Source: Megamerina dolium (Eukaryota; Arthropoda; Insecta; Diptera; Megamerinidae). Taken from it: a stretch of DNA of 64,000 nucleotides. Position 1 is the stretch's first letter. Every line of letters begins with the position of its first letter. The stretch spans positions 5,138,501-5,202,500 of the forward strand of contig OY978530.1 in NCBI GenBank assembly GCA_963854835.1, read 5' to 3'. Under the pieces are notes generated by a model. The model did no database searches and had not been told where the DNA came from. It saw only the letters and a list, made by a program, of their open reading frames with translations. Shown here in pieces: positions 54,000 through 63,603 of this stretch. The position numbers were made by a program, and so were the translations under genes.

Positions 54000-55080
54000 T
54001 AGACAGGAATTACTTATTTTTCGCCTTGCCTTCATCCGAATCAAATATGCGTAACAAGTATGCGCCCAAGGATAAGAGGCATACCAAACCGAGAGCGCAT
54101 AACTTTTGACGGCTCTGGGTTCACACCACTCACCAGGCGGGAAGCGTACCCACATCTAAGGTCCGTTCCCACTTTGGCGTATTGATACGTTCTCCAGTAG
54201 GTAGTATTAACACCCGCGTTCTGAGCTTGGATGCGGATGATTATTGCATGCGAATCCCTGGGTTGACCCGGAATCAACATGCTCACCCGCACCAGCCTTT
54301 GAAAACCGCTAGCCTGCCTTACGACAAACCGACGACCCTCAAAGGGTGGCATGCCAGCCACTAGCCTTTTCAGCCACTCGAGTGAATGAGTATTAGAATA
54401 TTGCACCAAAATGGTAGCATGCTCCACTCTCATTCTCTCAAAGATAGAGGCCTTTGCCATCCCAGATAGAAGACCCTGCTCACCGTCTTCACTGATCTCA
54501 AGCGTCAATGCAGCCACAGATTGCGACTGCTGGTTGTTCCCTGCTCGACCGAAATGGTCTACCGCTGTTGGTGTTCAAAGCCTTATCACCAGCCGCATGA
54601 GCCTTACCCGAAGCAGCAGTGGTATGAGTTACCCCACTGGATCGAACTTTGCACAAGCAGATGCTATGCTTGACGCCTAACAGTCATGGTGACGACTCTT
54701 TCGAGTCTTCTCTTTCGAGGAATATAACTAAATACTCTCCTCCAATCCACAGACCAGGCGCAGCGCTACCACCCACAGGCAAAACGGTTCTGTACAGGTC
54801 TGCGGTCGGAGCAACTATGCCGCAGAGGCTGCGTCAGAACTGTTAATGAAGTCGAGATTTTCCTGGAACCCTCGGGGACAGTACCATGAATTAGAGGGTC
54901 ACCTGTTTTCCCGGACCATCATCGAATTCACCACTCTAACCTCTCCCTCGTTCAGCAACAGATTCTCCTGCCATAGAGTCACAGAAGAACCTGATGAAGA
55001 GGCATAATCTGAAGGATTGTCGCCGGGTGTCCGGGTCCAACCCCTGTCCTAACCCCTGTCCTAACCGTCAATGAGTTTTA
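54000..55080 (-). pseudogene. LOA-like ORF1 fragment (possible DUF4780)
   Basis: The best open stretch is 54517-54041 on the minus strand (158 codons), with HSLEWLKRLVAGMPPFEGRR, IPGQPRDSHAIIIRIQAQN and VNTTYWRTYQ. This is loosely parallel to LOA-1 ORF1 (IPAEPSDPKEIL...NPSLPTDDWRVV). Sequence up to 55080 is of similar composition and may be the upstream part of ORF1 and the 5' UTR, with a short CCCCTGTCCTAA duplication near 55048-55072. ORF2 is absent. Strand and family are inferred from this one segment. Confidence 0.5.
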
Positions 55081-55089
55081 ACTCTAACA

Positions 55090-55990
55090 TTTTCCCCAAA
55101 CATATTTCCTCCTCTTAGGGGCTTCCCTATCAATTTAGCGTTTTTTATAAAATATGTCTCCATCGCTACCAGGGTTCCACTAACTTGACGGATCCTTCTT
55201 CATTTTTGTACCTCAACATTTCTCTCCAACATATTTACCCCAATATCCACCCTTTATGGAGGCCCATGCAAAATTTATAAAAAAAAAACCCTGATAACAA
55301 ACTCATTCCGTTTTTAATTCTATTCCGACTACGCTAAAAAAGTGAAATTTTATTTTTATTTGAAAATGCGAATAAAGTTTATCCGTGTGGCGGATTCCTA
55401 CTCTTTGCGATAGAGGTTGGCTACGTGAATTTTTTTTTGTTAATATATAATATAATATAATTTATAATATAATATAATATAATATAATTTATAATATAAT
55501 TTTGTTAATATAATTTTTGTTAATATATATAAAACATACTTACCACCTATATATATCCTCTCAGAGGATATATATAGGTGGTAAGTATGTTTTGAAAAAA
55601 ATTGTATGATGACAAAATTAATTTACCCTTCTAGGAGCATTTTCGAAGTGCTGGGGGCGTATTTTATAAAAATTTCAGATTTATCGGGCAGTCCCCCTAG
55701 GGAGTGGATATAGAGGATAAGTATTCTATGTCCCTCAAAAATGTTAAAAAAAAAAATAAAAAAATTGGTGCCGGTTATACTTTTGACCACTGAGAAAGAG
55801 AGTGAATTTTATAAAAACATTAATATTGTAAGAAATCTCCCCTAAGATTGGTGTTAGGAGAAAGTATATTCTGGAAAAATGTTGAGGCAAAAATGACGAA
55901 AATCTACTTTTTCCGAATTTAGTTTTCATAAACAAGTTCCGAATTTCATCAATCAGGAGGAGAGTTTCCTTTTGTAGCTGAATAATTGTC
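55090..55990. repeat. Head-to-head array of diverged ~130-bp units
   Basis: Units on the plus strand to the right (about 55655 and 55795) and on the minus strand to the left (about 55290 and 55160) share TTTTATAAA, then a CCCC[TA]AG block, GTGGATAT, GTAT and AAAATGTTGAGG-type sequence. The two halves are inverted about the palindrome at 55562. An AT-rich TATAATATAAT satellite (55440-55530) lies on the left side only. No ORF. Confidence 0.6.
55531..55593. repeat. Perfect 63-bp palindrome
   Basis: Arms 55531-55561 and 55563-55593 are exact reverse complements of 31 bp with a single C (55562) between them. The arm includes ACTTACCACCTATATATA. Confidence 0.97.
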
Positions 55991-56763
55991 TGGAATATTT
56001 TTAGCATATGAGAGTTAGAATTCGCGTTTAGATGGTTTTGCGGCCACCTGTACGCAACAATTTTGCATCCTACGATAAATGCAATATAACATATGCATTA
56101 AGGTGAAGTGAAACCTATTTTTTGAACTGCTTGGGAATACTTGTAAAAGCTACTTTACAGTTTTATGTAGCTCAAAAGTAGACACAAAATATCTGTCTAT
56201 CTGTACGAAGTGCCTTTAACGTTACATTTCAAAGAAATGACTCAAATAACCTGATTTACAAAAAAAAAATAAAAAATAAATAAAAAAAAATAAATACATA
56301 AATAGACCAAATTTTTTACGATTGTTAATATTAAAGAAAAATTTGTATTTCGTTATAAAGATATTAATTACATCTATATATTGACTAAAGTAAATATCTT
56401 TTTGGTAACAATTAAACAAATTTTTATAGAGTTCAATTTTATTATATCTAACATAGTCTTAAGTACAGGTGCTGTTTTCAAAAACAACACACATATAAAT
56501 TGAATTTTAATATGATAGGACCAGAATTTCTAGAGGCAATATGTAGTTTTAATTAATACCTTTACAACGATATATCATTCATAAAAACCAGACCATAAAA
56601 AAATATGTTATAAGAAAAAAATAATTTTAGCGGTTTTACAGGGTGCCGAAAAAAATGTTTACGGTCCTAAAATACTCTCAATGTAAGTGTTCAGATACTA
56701 ATCAAACAAATTGAATTTGTTTCATATATCGTAATACGATCTAATGTAAATACTATAATACAA
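55991..56763. other. AT-rich non-coding stretch
   Basis: A-runs at 56258-56300 and no recognised gene or element. Confidence 0.5.
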
Positions 56764-57110
56764 AATATATGTGGCACTTAATAACTCCAAAGGGCTCTTT
56801 GGCCGAGCTTCTGTTCCATTACTGTTTTGCCTGTTAAATTTTGGACAGTATTAGAAGGGACCTACTTATTTTAGCCGGTTCCGAATGGCAAAACAGTTGC
56901 GACATTACTTTTTCTGAGCTTTGTCATAGAGTTCTTTTAGAAGTTTTTCCATGGTTACTGCCGGAAGAACTGCCAATTGCTTGCCGACCGTTGGGTACCG
57001 TTCGAAAGAAAAACCTTTTCGATATTAAATTTTTTATGCTTCAGCCGGATTGGACCCACGACCTACAGATCAGAAGGCCAACACACTAACTACTGAGCTA
57101 CGGCACCCAC
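56764..57110 (-). mobile_element. SINE copy (minus strand), full-length and diverged
   Basis: Tail at 56764 (GTGGCACTTAATAACTCC on plus) and tRNA-like head ending 57110, with TAGCTCAGTAG and an altered B box (GGTCCAATCC). Confidence 0.88.
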
Positions 57111-57765
57111 AGTACATACTTTAATACTATATTGAAAACCAGGTTCTGAACAACGAAAAGAAAGGCATTCCATGTATGAATTAACCTGACATCAGTATGA
57201 ACTTCAAAACGTCATTACAAGAGTATAATATTTTGCAAGATAAAAAGGAAACTTTTCATTTTTATTCCATTAAAAAAAAAACTACATACAAACTCACTCC
57301 ACCTTAATGTGTTTGTACCTATACAAGACTTTGTCTTTTGACTTTTATTTGACATTACTTTTATGTTTTTCTTAGAATCGTTCTTAAGTTATATGTAAGT
57401 ATTTTTATCAACCAATAAATCATATACATTTTCGATCAAAGTACTTACTTACCAAGTATGAAATATTATATTTCATGTCATTATCTTTCAATACCGTCTG
57501 ATCCAATCTTTGAGCAAAGCAATGAGAGTAACAATAACAATAATAACTATTCTTTTAATTGCTTTAATACTTTATTTCTTTGATAGGGAGAGATAAAGAA
57601 ACTGAAAATTCTTAAAATATATTTTGTGAAAAATTTGTACTTAATTTCTTTTTGTCATTATAATCTCGTTGATTATTCAGAGAGAGAACAATAATGGCAG
57701 CCGAGTCTACTCTCAGATAACTCAGTCTCTCCAAGATAAAGTGTGCAACCATATTTAATACAGAT
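57111..57765. other. AT-rich spacer
   Basis: No feature recognised. Confidence 0.5.
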
Positions 57766-57894
57766 AAGTGGCGCTGCGCTAATATTGTCCAAATATTTAA
57801 GACGCACAACAGTAATGGAAAAGTAGCTTGGCCAATGAGCCCTTTGGGGCTTTAAGTGCCACATATTTATTTTATTTATTAAGTGGCGCTGCGC
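57766..57894 (+). mobile_element. 5'-truncated SINE with 14-bp target duplication
   Basis: AAGTGGCGCTGCGC occurs at 57766-57779 and 57881-57894. Between them lies a plus-strand SINE 3' piece (57780-57880) with the GGGGCTTTAAGTGCCACATA tail and an ATTTATT repeat end. Confidence 0.93.
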
Positions 57895-58208
57895 AATTAT
57901 CTATGTACTCTTGTTATTTTATCCTCTTTGGTCGTACTTAATTAATACTTAAATGGGTTAATGGAGCATATTTAGAAAAAAAAAAGTTTCAAATTTCGAA
58001 TAAAAATTAAGTCAAAAGGTGAAAATGAAAAAAATTATTTTTCACTTAAATTGGTTTTGTGAAACCGGCTGTAAGTATTTCATATTTGTAGATTCAAGTA
58101 AATAATTGCCCCTCATGATGAAGAAAAAAACCAATGAAACGTCGAGCGTAAAGTTGAATTATATTTGTATTTAATTTACATCTCAACCCACGACCTCATT
58201 ATAATATT
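57895..58208. other. AT-rich spacer
   Basis: No feature recognised. Confidence 0.5.
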
Positions 58209-58603
58209 GGTGACTTTTATAAAAAAAAAAAATAAATATGTGGCACTTAAAGCCCCAAAGGGCTCATTGGCCGAGCTTCTCTTCCATTACTGTTGTGCGT
58301 CTTAAATTTTGGACAGTATTAGAATGGACCTACTTATTTTAGCCGGTTCCGAACGGCAGAACACTTGTGACATCACTTTTTCTGAGCTTTGTCACAGAGT
58401 TCTTTAAGAAGCTTTTTAATGGCAAGTTGTTACTGTCGGAAGAATTGCCAATTGCTTGTCGACAGGTGGGTACCGTTCGAAAGAAAAATCTTTTCGATAT
58501 TAAATTTGTTATGCATCAGCCGGGTATTGAACCACGACCTACAGATCAGAAGGCGAACACACTAACCACTGAGCTACGGCACCCACCCGTGGTGACTTTT
58601 ATA
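58209..58603 (-). mobile_element. Full-length SINE with 13-bp target duplication
   Basis: GGTGACTTTTATA at 58209-58221 and 58591-58603. The minus-strand SINE between them (58222-58590) has a tail with an A/T run, a complete body and a head with B box GGTTCAATACC and A box TAGCTCAGTGG. The clearest reference copy of the family here. Confidence 0.95.
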
Positions 58604-58713
58604 CATATTGTTATTGTCGGAGGGCCAGCTTATTAATACATTTATTGAAAATCCCAAGATGAAGGACTTTTTTAATCATATCAAGTTTAAGTAGGACAAT
58701 GAAGCATTCGTGG
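58604..58713. other. Short spacer
   Basis: No feature recognised. Confidence 0.5.
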
Positions 58714-59133
58714 GACCTCCTGAGCTCAAAACACATTAAAAAATATTTTTGTATGGTCAGGTTTTTGATATAACGGTAATTTTGAGTTTTTTTTTGGATT
58801 CACAAAATTTTTGCTAAACTATTAAGACCTATCAACGCAAACAGTAAACAGTTGGAAAGACAATTAAAATTCGCTTTGATAACTTACAACTTGCAGTGAT
58901 TGAGTTTAAATTCGCAGAGTTATGACTGGTCAAAATTAAAATTTTGTAGAATTTCTATAAAAAATATTTAATTTCGAAATTTCATAATTTTTCATAAGAA
59001 GTTGTACAATATTAATAATCTTTCGAACATTAATCGCACTTAATAGTAGCTTCCGAGAAAAACAAAATCACCGTTATCTCAAAAATCTGACTATAAAAGA
59101 AACTTAAGAAATGTGTTTTGAGCCTAGGAGGTC
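58714..59133. mobile_element. MITE-like element with ~70-bp terminal inverted repeats
   Basis: The left end GACCTCCTGAGCTCAAAACA is repeated inverted at the right end (GACCTCCTAGGCTCAAAACA on the minus strand). Similarity continues through GGTCAGGTTTTTGATATAAC versus AGTCAGATTTTTGAGATAAC. 420 bp, no ORF. A target duplication is not evident. Confidence 0.82.
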
Positions 59134-59198
59134 AATGCTAACTATCCCCTATACCTGAATTTCTTGGTATTTTTTCAAAATAATTAATTGTAAAGTAG

Positions 59199-59560
59199 TG
59201 TGGGTACCAAAGGTCAGTGGTTACTGCGTTGACCTTTTGATCTGTAGGTGGTGGTTTCAATCCCCGGCTGAAGTATACAAAATTTAATATCGAAAAGATT
59301 TTTCTTTTGAACGGTACACACCTGTCGGCAAGCAATTGGCAATTCTTCCGGCAGTAACATTTTGCCATGGAAAAGCTTTTAAAAGGACTCTGTGACAAAG
59401 CTCAGGAAAAGTGATGTCACAAAAGTTCTGCCGTTAACAACTGGGTAATATAAGTAGGTCCCTTCTAATACTGTCCAAATTTAACACGCACAAGAGTATT
59501 GGAAGAGTAGCTCAGTGGTATCAGAATGGGCCTTTCTGTCCTAAGTGTATCCTCTCAGAG
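59199..59560 (+). mobile_element. SINE copy (plus strand), diverged
   Basis: The head at 59199 has a damaged A box (AGGTCAGTGG) and B box GGTTTCAATCCC with an extra T. The body is intact. The tail is diverged and by chance contains TAGCTCAGTGG near 59511. Confidence 0.82.
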
Positions 59561-59790
59561 AGATAGCAGACACATAACCTAAATGTTATACACCCAATTT
59601 TATACAATTTTTCAAATATTGGTCACAAGATGTCATGAATATTTTTTTTAACTTTAAATATAGAGATATTGTATCATAAACAAACAATATGTCCCCCGTA
59701 CTTTTTATATGCTTTGAACCATGTGTGGTTTATCAGAAAATGTAGTCACGTATTAAATTCACCTGTCTCCATCGCTGTAATCTTTTTTTT
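59561..59790. other. Unassigned spacer
   Basis: No feature recognised. Confidence 0.45.
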
Positions 59791-59847
59791 ATCACTTTAA
59801 CTTAGTTTTGGCACAGAGCTCTTTTAAGAAGCATATTTGGCAAATTT

Positions 59848-61112
59848 GCGCCAACTACCGTGGAATAAGTCTCCTGAGCATCGCGTACAAGGTTCTATCG
59901 AGCGTACTCTGTGAAAGATTGAAGCCTATGCTCAGCAACCTGATTGGACCTTATCAGTGTGGCTTCAGACCTGGTAAATCCACCATCGACCAGATTTTCA
60001 CACTGCGCCAAATCCTGGAGAAGACCCAAGAAAAACAGATCGACACACACCACCTATTTGTTGATTATAAAGCCGCTTTCGACAGTCCGGTAAGGGATTA
60101 CCTCTACGCAACAATGTCTGAGTTCGGTATTCCTGCAAAGCTCATTCGACTTTGTAGAATGACACTGCATAACTCCCGTTGTGCAGTGAAAATTGGGAAG
60201 GACCTCTCCGCACCGTTTAATACCGAACGGGGTTTCAGACAAGGTGATTCGTTATCGTGCGACTTCTTCAATCTTATTATGGAGAAAATAATACGAGCTG
60301 CTGATCTACGACATAATGGCACTATCTTCAACAAAAGTGTCATGCTGTTAGCGTATGCCGACGATATTGACATAATCGGCATGAACACGCGAGCAGTCAG
60401 TGCAGCATTCTCAGAGTTGGAAAGAGAGTCGCGTCGGATGGGTCTCACGGTAAACGAGGGCAAGACGAAGTATCTAGTGTCAACAAACAAAGAGTCCCGG
60501 CGTCTTGGACAGCACGTCACTGTTGACAACTACGCTTTTGAAGTAGTAAGGGACTTTGTCTATCTTGGAACCAGCATTAACAGCAGTAATGACGTCAGCT
60601 TGGAGATCATGCGTAGGATAACTCTTGCTAACAGGTGTTACTTTGGGCTGAGTAAGCAATTGAGAAGTCGAGCCCTCTCTCGAAGAACGAAAACTACACT
60701 CTACAAGTCTCTCATCATGCCTGTCCTAACATATGGCGCTGAAGCCTGGACAATTTCCACCTCGGATGAGCGAATACTTGGAGTTTTCGAGAGAAAAGTC
60801 CTACGCAAGATCTTTGGACCTATTTGCGTTGGTGGCGAGTACCGAATAAGGTACAACCATGAGCTGTACGAGCTGTATGCCGATATTGACATAGTAAAGC
60901 GCATCAAAATCCAGCGGCTGCGCTGGCTAGGTCATGTCGAGCGAATGGAAGAACACGCTCCAGCTAAGAAGGTGTTATATTCGGAACCCGCTGGAGGACG
61001 ACGCAAAAGAGGAAGACCAAACCTCCGGTGGAAAGACCAAGTACTGGAGAACCTGACGGCGCTTGGAATTTCTAACTGGCGCCAGCTAGCGAAGAACAGA
61101 GATGGCTGGTGA
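59848..61112 (+). pseudogene. RTE-A reverse transcriptase, 5'-truncated, late stop
   Basis: Open from the truncation point, with the frame extending back to an ATG at 59808 in SINE sequence, which gives a chance chimeric start. Motifs: NYRGISLLSIAYKVLSSVL, CGFRPGKSTIDQIFTLRQ, LFVDYKAAFDSPVRDYL (motif A intact), RGFRQGDSLSCDFFNLI, MLLAYADDIDIIG, GLTVNEGKTKYLVS, MPVLTYGAEAWTIS, KVLRKIFGPI and RLRWLGHVERMEEH. The CGA codon that continues the ORF in copy 1 is TGA at 61110-61112, removing about eight residues. The endonuclease and the first RT block are missing through truncation. Confidence 0.88.
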
Positions 61113-61174
61113 AGCATGTTATTTTCGGCCTAAATCGATATTCGGTTGTTATGGCCACATAAGTAAGTAAGTAA
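59848..61174 (+). mobile_element. RTE-A copy 2, 5'-truncated, inserted in a SINE
   Basis: Begins TGCGCCAACTACCGTGG inside the RT ORF and ends GTTATGGCCACATAAG with an (AAGT)n tail. ATTTGGCAAATT is present on both sides. Nearly identical to copy 1 over the shared part. Confidence 0.9.
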
Positions 61175-61330
61175 TTTGGCAAATTGTTTCTGCCAGAAAA
61201 ATTCCCAAATACCTCCTGACAGGTAGGTACCATTCGAGTGAAAAATAAAATTTTTTCGATATTAAATTTATGCTTCAACCCGGGATTGAACCCTCGAGCT
61301 ACAGATTAGAAGGCCAACGCACGAACCACT

Positions 61331-61640
61331 AAAAATAAAAAATTAGTATTATAAATAATAATAGAGAATAAAAAATAAAGAGATTAAAACAAATTCAAAT
61401 TATATCTTAAATTACTAACAGTAGTACGAGATTATTAAAAAAAAAATCAATAATAGGAAAGAGGCCAAAATTCAAACTTGATTCAAAAATATGTTCAAAT
61501 TGGCAATAGGAATCTTAAAATTAAATAGAAAAAACAAGAAAAAAAAGAAATACGTTTAAATATCTAAATTTAAAGTAATTCAGAAAATATATCAGCAAAA
61601 AGTATTTAAAATTATATAATTATAATTCTATGATTCAGAT
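61331..61640. other. AT-rich spacer
   Basis: No feature recognised. Confidence 0.5.
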
Positions 61641-62045
61641 TCTATTTAAAATCCACTCTAAGGCCTGGGACACCTGGGATGGTGTGACGGCTAATGAAGT
61701 GGCGCGTGGGACATATTGTCACAATATTTGGCCAATCGATAGTACCAATGAGAGCAACGATTGGACGGGAAGCTGGATGGGGACCATAAACTGCGGAACC
61801 GATTGCGGTATCGTTGTATTCGTGCAGACGCATGGCTGTGTCGCCGGTTGTTGTTGAGGGGGGGAGTACGCTTCCTTTTATTTTTATACTTTTTCGGCCT
61901 TGGCCTTCTCGTCTCCTCGTGAAGCAACGTATGGTGCTTCTTTGAACAATGCTGATACCTGGACCATACTCGGTATTGGTCGACATGATTGAGGCAGCCA
62001 CCACGTTTCGCCACTATCGCGTACCCTTTAATCGCCATCATCGCT
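61641..62045 (-). pseudogene. Bel/Pao gag zinc-knuckle fragment
   Basis: Minus strand: KRGGCLNHVDQYRVWSRYQH continuing to CSKKHHTLLHEE, the pattern of the last gag knuckle of Bel/Pao elements (...CxxCxxxHHTLLH). A basic Arg/Lys-rich stretch and low-quality frames follow. More GC-rich than the surroundings. The knuckle is degraded, so the family call is moderate. Confidence 0.55.
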
Positions 62046-62320
62046 ATGCATCGGGAGCACTCACGTAGTGGATGGATTCGACGGCATAATCAACACCTAG
62101 AATGACGGTTTCTTTGACGGCCGTACTCTTCTTCTTTATTAGGTGTACGGATCGGGCTGTAACGAGCCGAGTTTCAGTGTTTCGGAGATATTATGTGTCT
62201 TTTGGGGGAAAAAAACAACAAATAAAAAGATAGTATTGCCATCGTCTCGGATAATACGTAAAAAGAAAGCGAGAGGAAGAGAGATATGTATAGAGAGGAA
62301 ATGTTGCTGTAAGCGTTTAG
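62046..62320. other. Unassigned, possible Bel/Pao LTR or 3' UTR remnant
   Basis: Minus-strand sequence after the integrase includes AATAAAGAAG (about 62140), a possible poly(A) signal. No LTR ends could be defined. Confidence 0.3.
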
Positions 62321-63000
62321 GGCAGTGCTAGAAGTTTAACCACCGCCCTGGTAAAAACGCCTTTAGCGGTTCGAACATTAGTTATTTGCACCCGAGAATC
62401 CGATCCTAAATATGTTTTGTGTAGGCGACCCAACCTCTACTCATTTGGGGGTAAATTCTCGTTGCGTATGACTACTAGATCCCCTACACAAATGTATTTT
62501 TGCAGATATTTTTACTTGGTGTAACTCATTTATATACTCATTCTTCCATCGTAGACAGAAGGATTGGCAAATAATTTTAGGTCGTTGCCACCGGTTGACA
62601 ATGCTCAAAAATTGGTCGGAGACATCAATCAATCAGCAGACGGAAACAACGTATAACTGATCAAGGAATGACCATGTATTATATAAGAGGAGTTAAGTCA
62701 GATGGATTATCAGACATAGGGTTGAACTGTATCGAATTGAGGCACGCACGCTCCTCCAGAGTATACTTATAACTATGGGGAAGCTTCTTTAAATAAGCCT
62801 TGAAGCTTTCGACTCCCGCTTCCTAAAGCCCACTCATGTGTGGAGCACCGACACGAATGAAACGCCATTCTAAATGCTGATGTTGTTGACGTGAGAAGAC
62901 TCTCAAAAAGCCCGGGAGGAACTTAGGTGTTTTGATATCACTTGTTGCCTCTAGCTGAATAGCCATCGTTGCGAAGCACATGAAGACACTGACTTACTCG
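62321..63000 (-). pseudogene. Bel/Pao integrase remnant
   Basis: Minus strand: RVGAPHMSGL, a TAG in place of the usual Trp, then EAGVESFKAYLKKLPHSYKY (about 62860-62760). Next WKNEYINELHQ (about 62545), LVVIRNENLPP-like sequence (shifted; about 62470), and LGSDSRVQITNVRT/AKGVFTRAVVK-like codons to 62320. This is the C-terminal half of the Bel/Pao integrase (PHxGGLWEAGVKS and DLVxIRxENLPP blocks) with several breaks and a large internal deletion. Confidence 0.75.
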
Positions 63001-63603
63001 GGCGGTGCGTTCGGGTGGTAATGCGGCCGTTATTTGAGTGAACTGCTTTGCTTCTTGATAAGTCACGTTTTGCACTTATGGATTGTAGTTCTCACTAAGC
63101 ATTTCAACTTAGGCATCCAAAACTACATACGTAGCCAGCATAGAAGCAAATCAAGTGTACAAACTCCACTAATAGCTGCGTGAAACGTCCAGCATATGGG
63201 AGAAGTATCGGAAATCTTTCTCTGCTAGAGAGAGCAGGTGCGAATCCAAAAATGATTTGAGTGACAGTATGTCACTTTTACGAAAAATTGGGACCTTGTT
63301 TGAAGCCCCCGTACTCTTAAGAGATATGACTGAGTTGACACAAAGTAATAAGCCTGATGCAAGTGAAAGTTATTTCTCATTAGTGAATTAAAGTGATAAT
63401 GCGTTCGTCGGGTAGTCTCAGAATTTTGGAAATATCGAATATGAATACGAACACATGCAAGTTACACGTTAGCATATTTAGCTGTGGCATTAACGTATCA
63501 AACATCCATGACAAACATTTCGCTCCACAAATTTCCAAGTTTTAGCTGTCAGCAAATTTCTGTGTATCTCAACCGATGGATCTTCTACAGGAACGTAGAT
63601 TAC
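63001..63603. other. Unassigned, probable further Bel/Pao debris
   Basis: Minus-strand pieces with coding-like composition (for example QFTQITAALPPERTARVSQ near 63040) but no secure domain. 63450-63603 shows nothing recognisable. Confidence 0.3.

Larger units (their letters stand above)
59791..61330 (-). mobile_element. Old SINE split by RTE-A copy 2
   Basis: Left piece 59791-59847 (ATCACTTTAACTTAGTTTTG ... TTTGGCAAAT) and right piece 61175 to about 61330 (TTTGGCAAATTGTTTCTGCC ... B box and partial A box) together make one minus-strand SINE lacking its tail. The duplicated ATTTGGCAAATT at the break is the RTE target duplication. Confidence 0.85.

Noticed and set aside
59505..59545. A-box-like TAGCTCAGTGG
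   Set aside because: It lies in the diverged tail of a SINE and aligns to the tail sequence of other copies; no B box follows.
61630..61857. Plus-strand 75-codon ORF
   Set aside because: The opposite strand carries the Bel/Pao gag-like knuckle; this frame shows no family.
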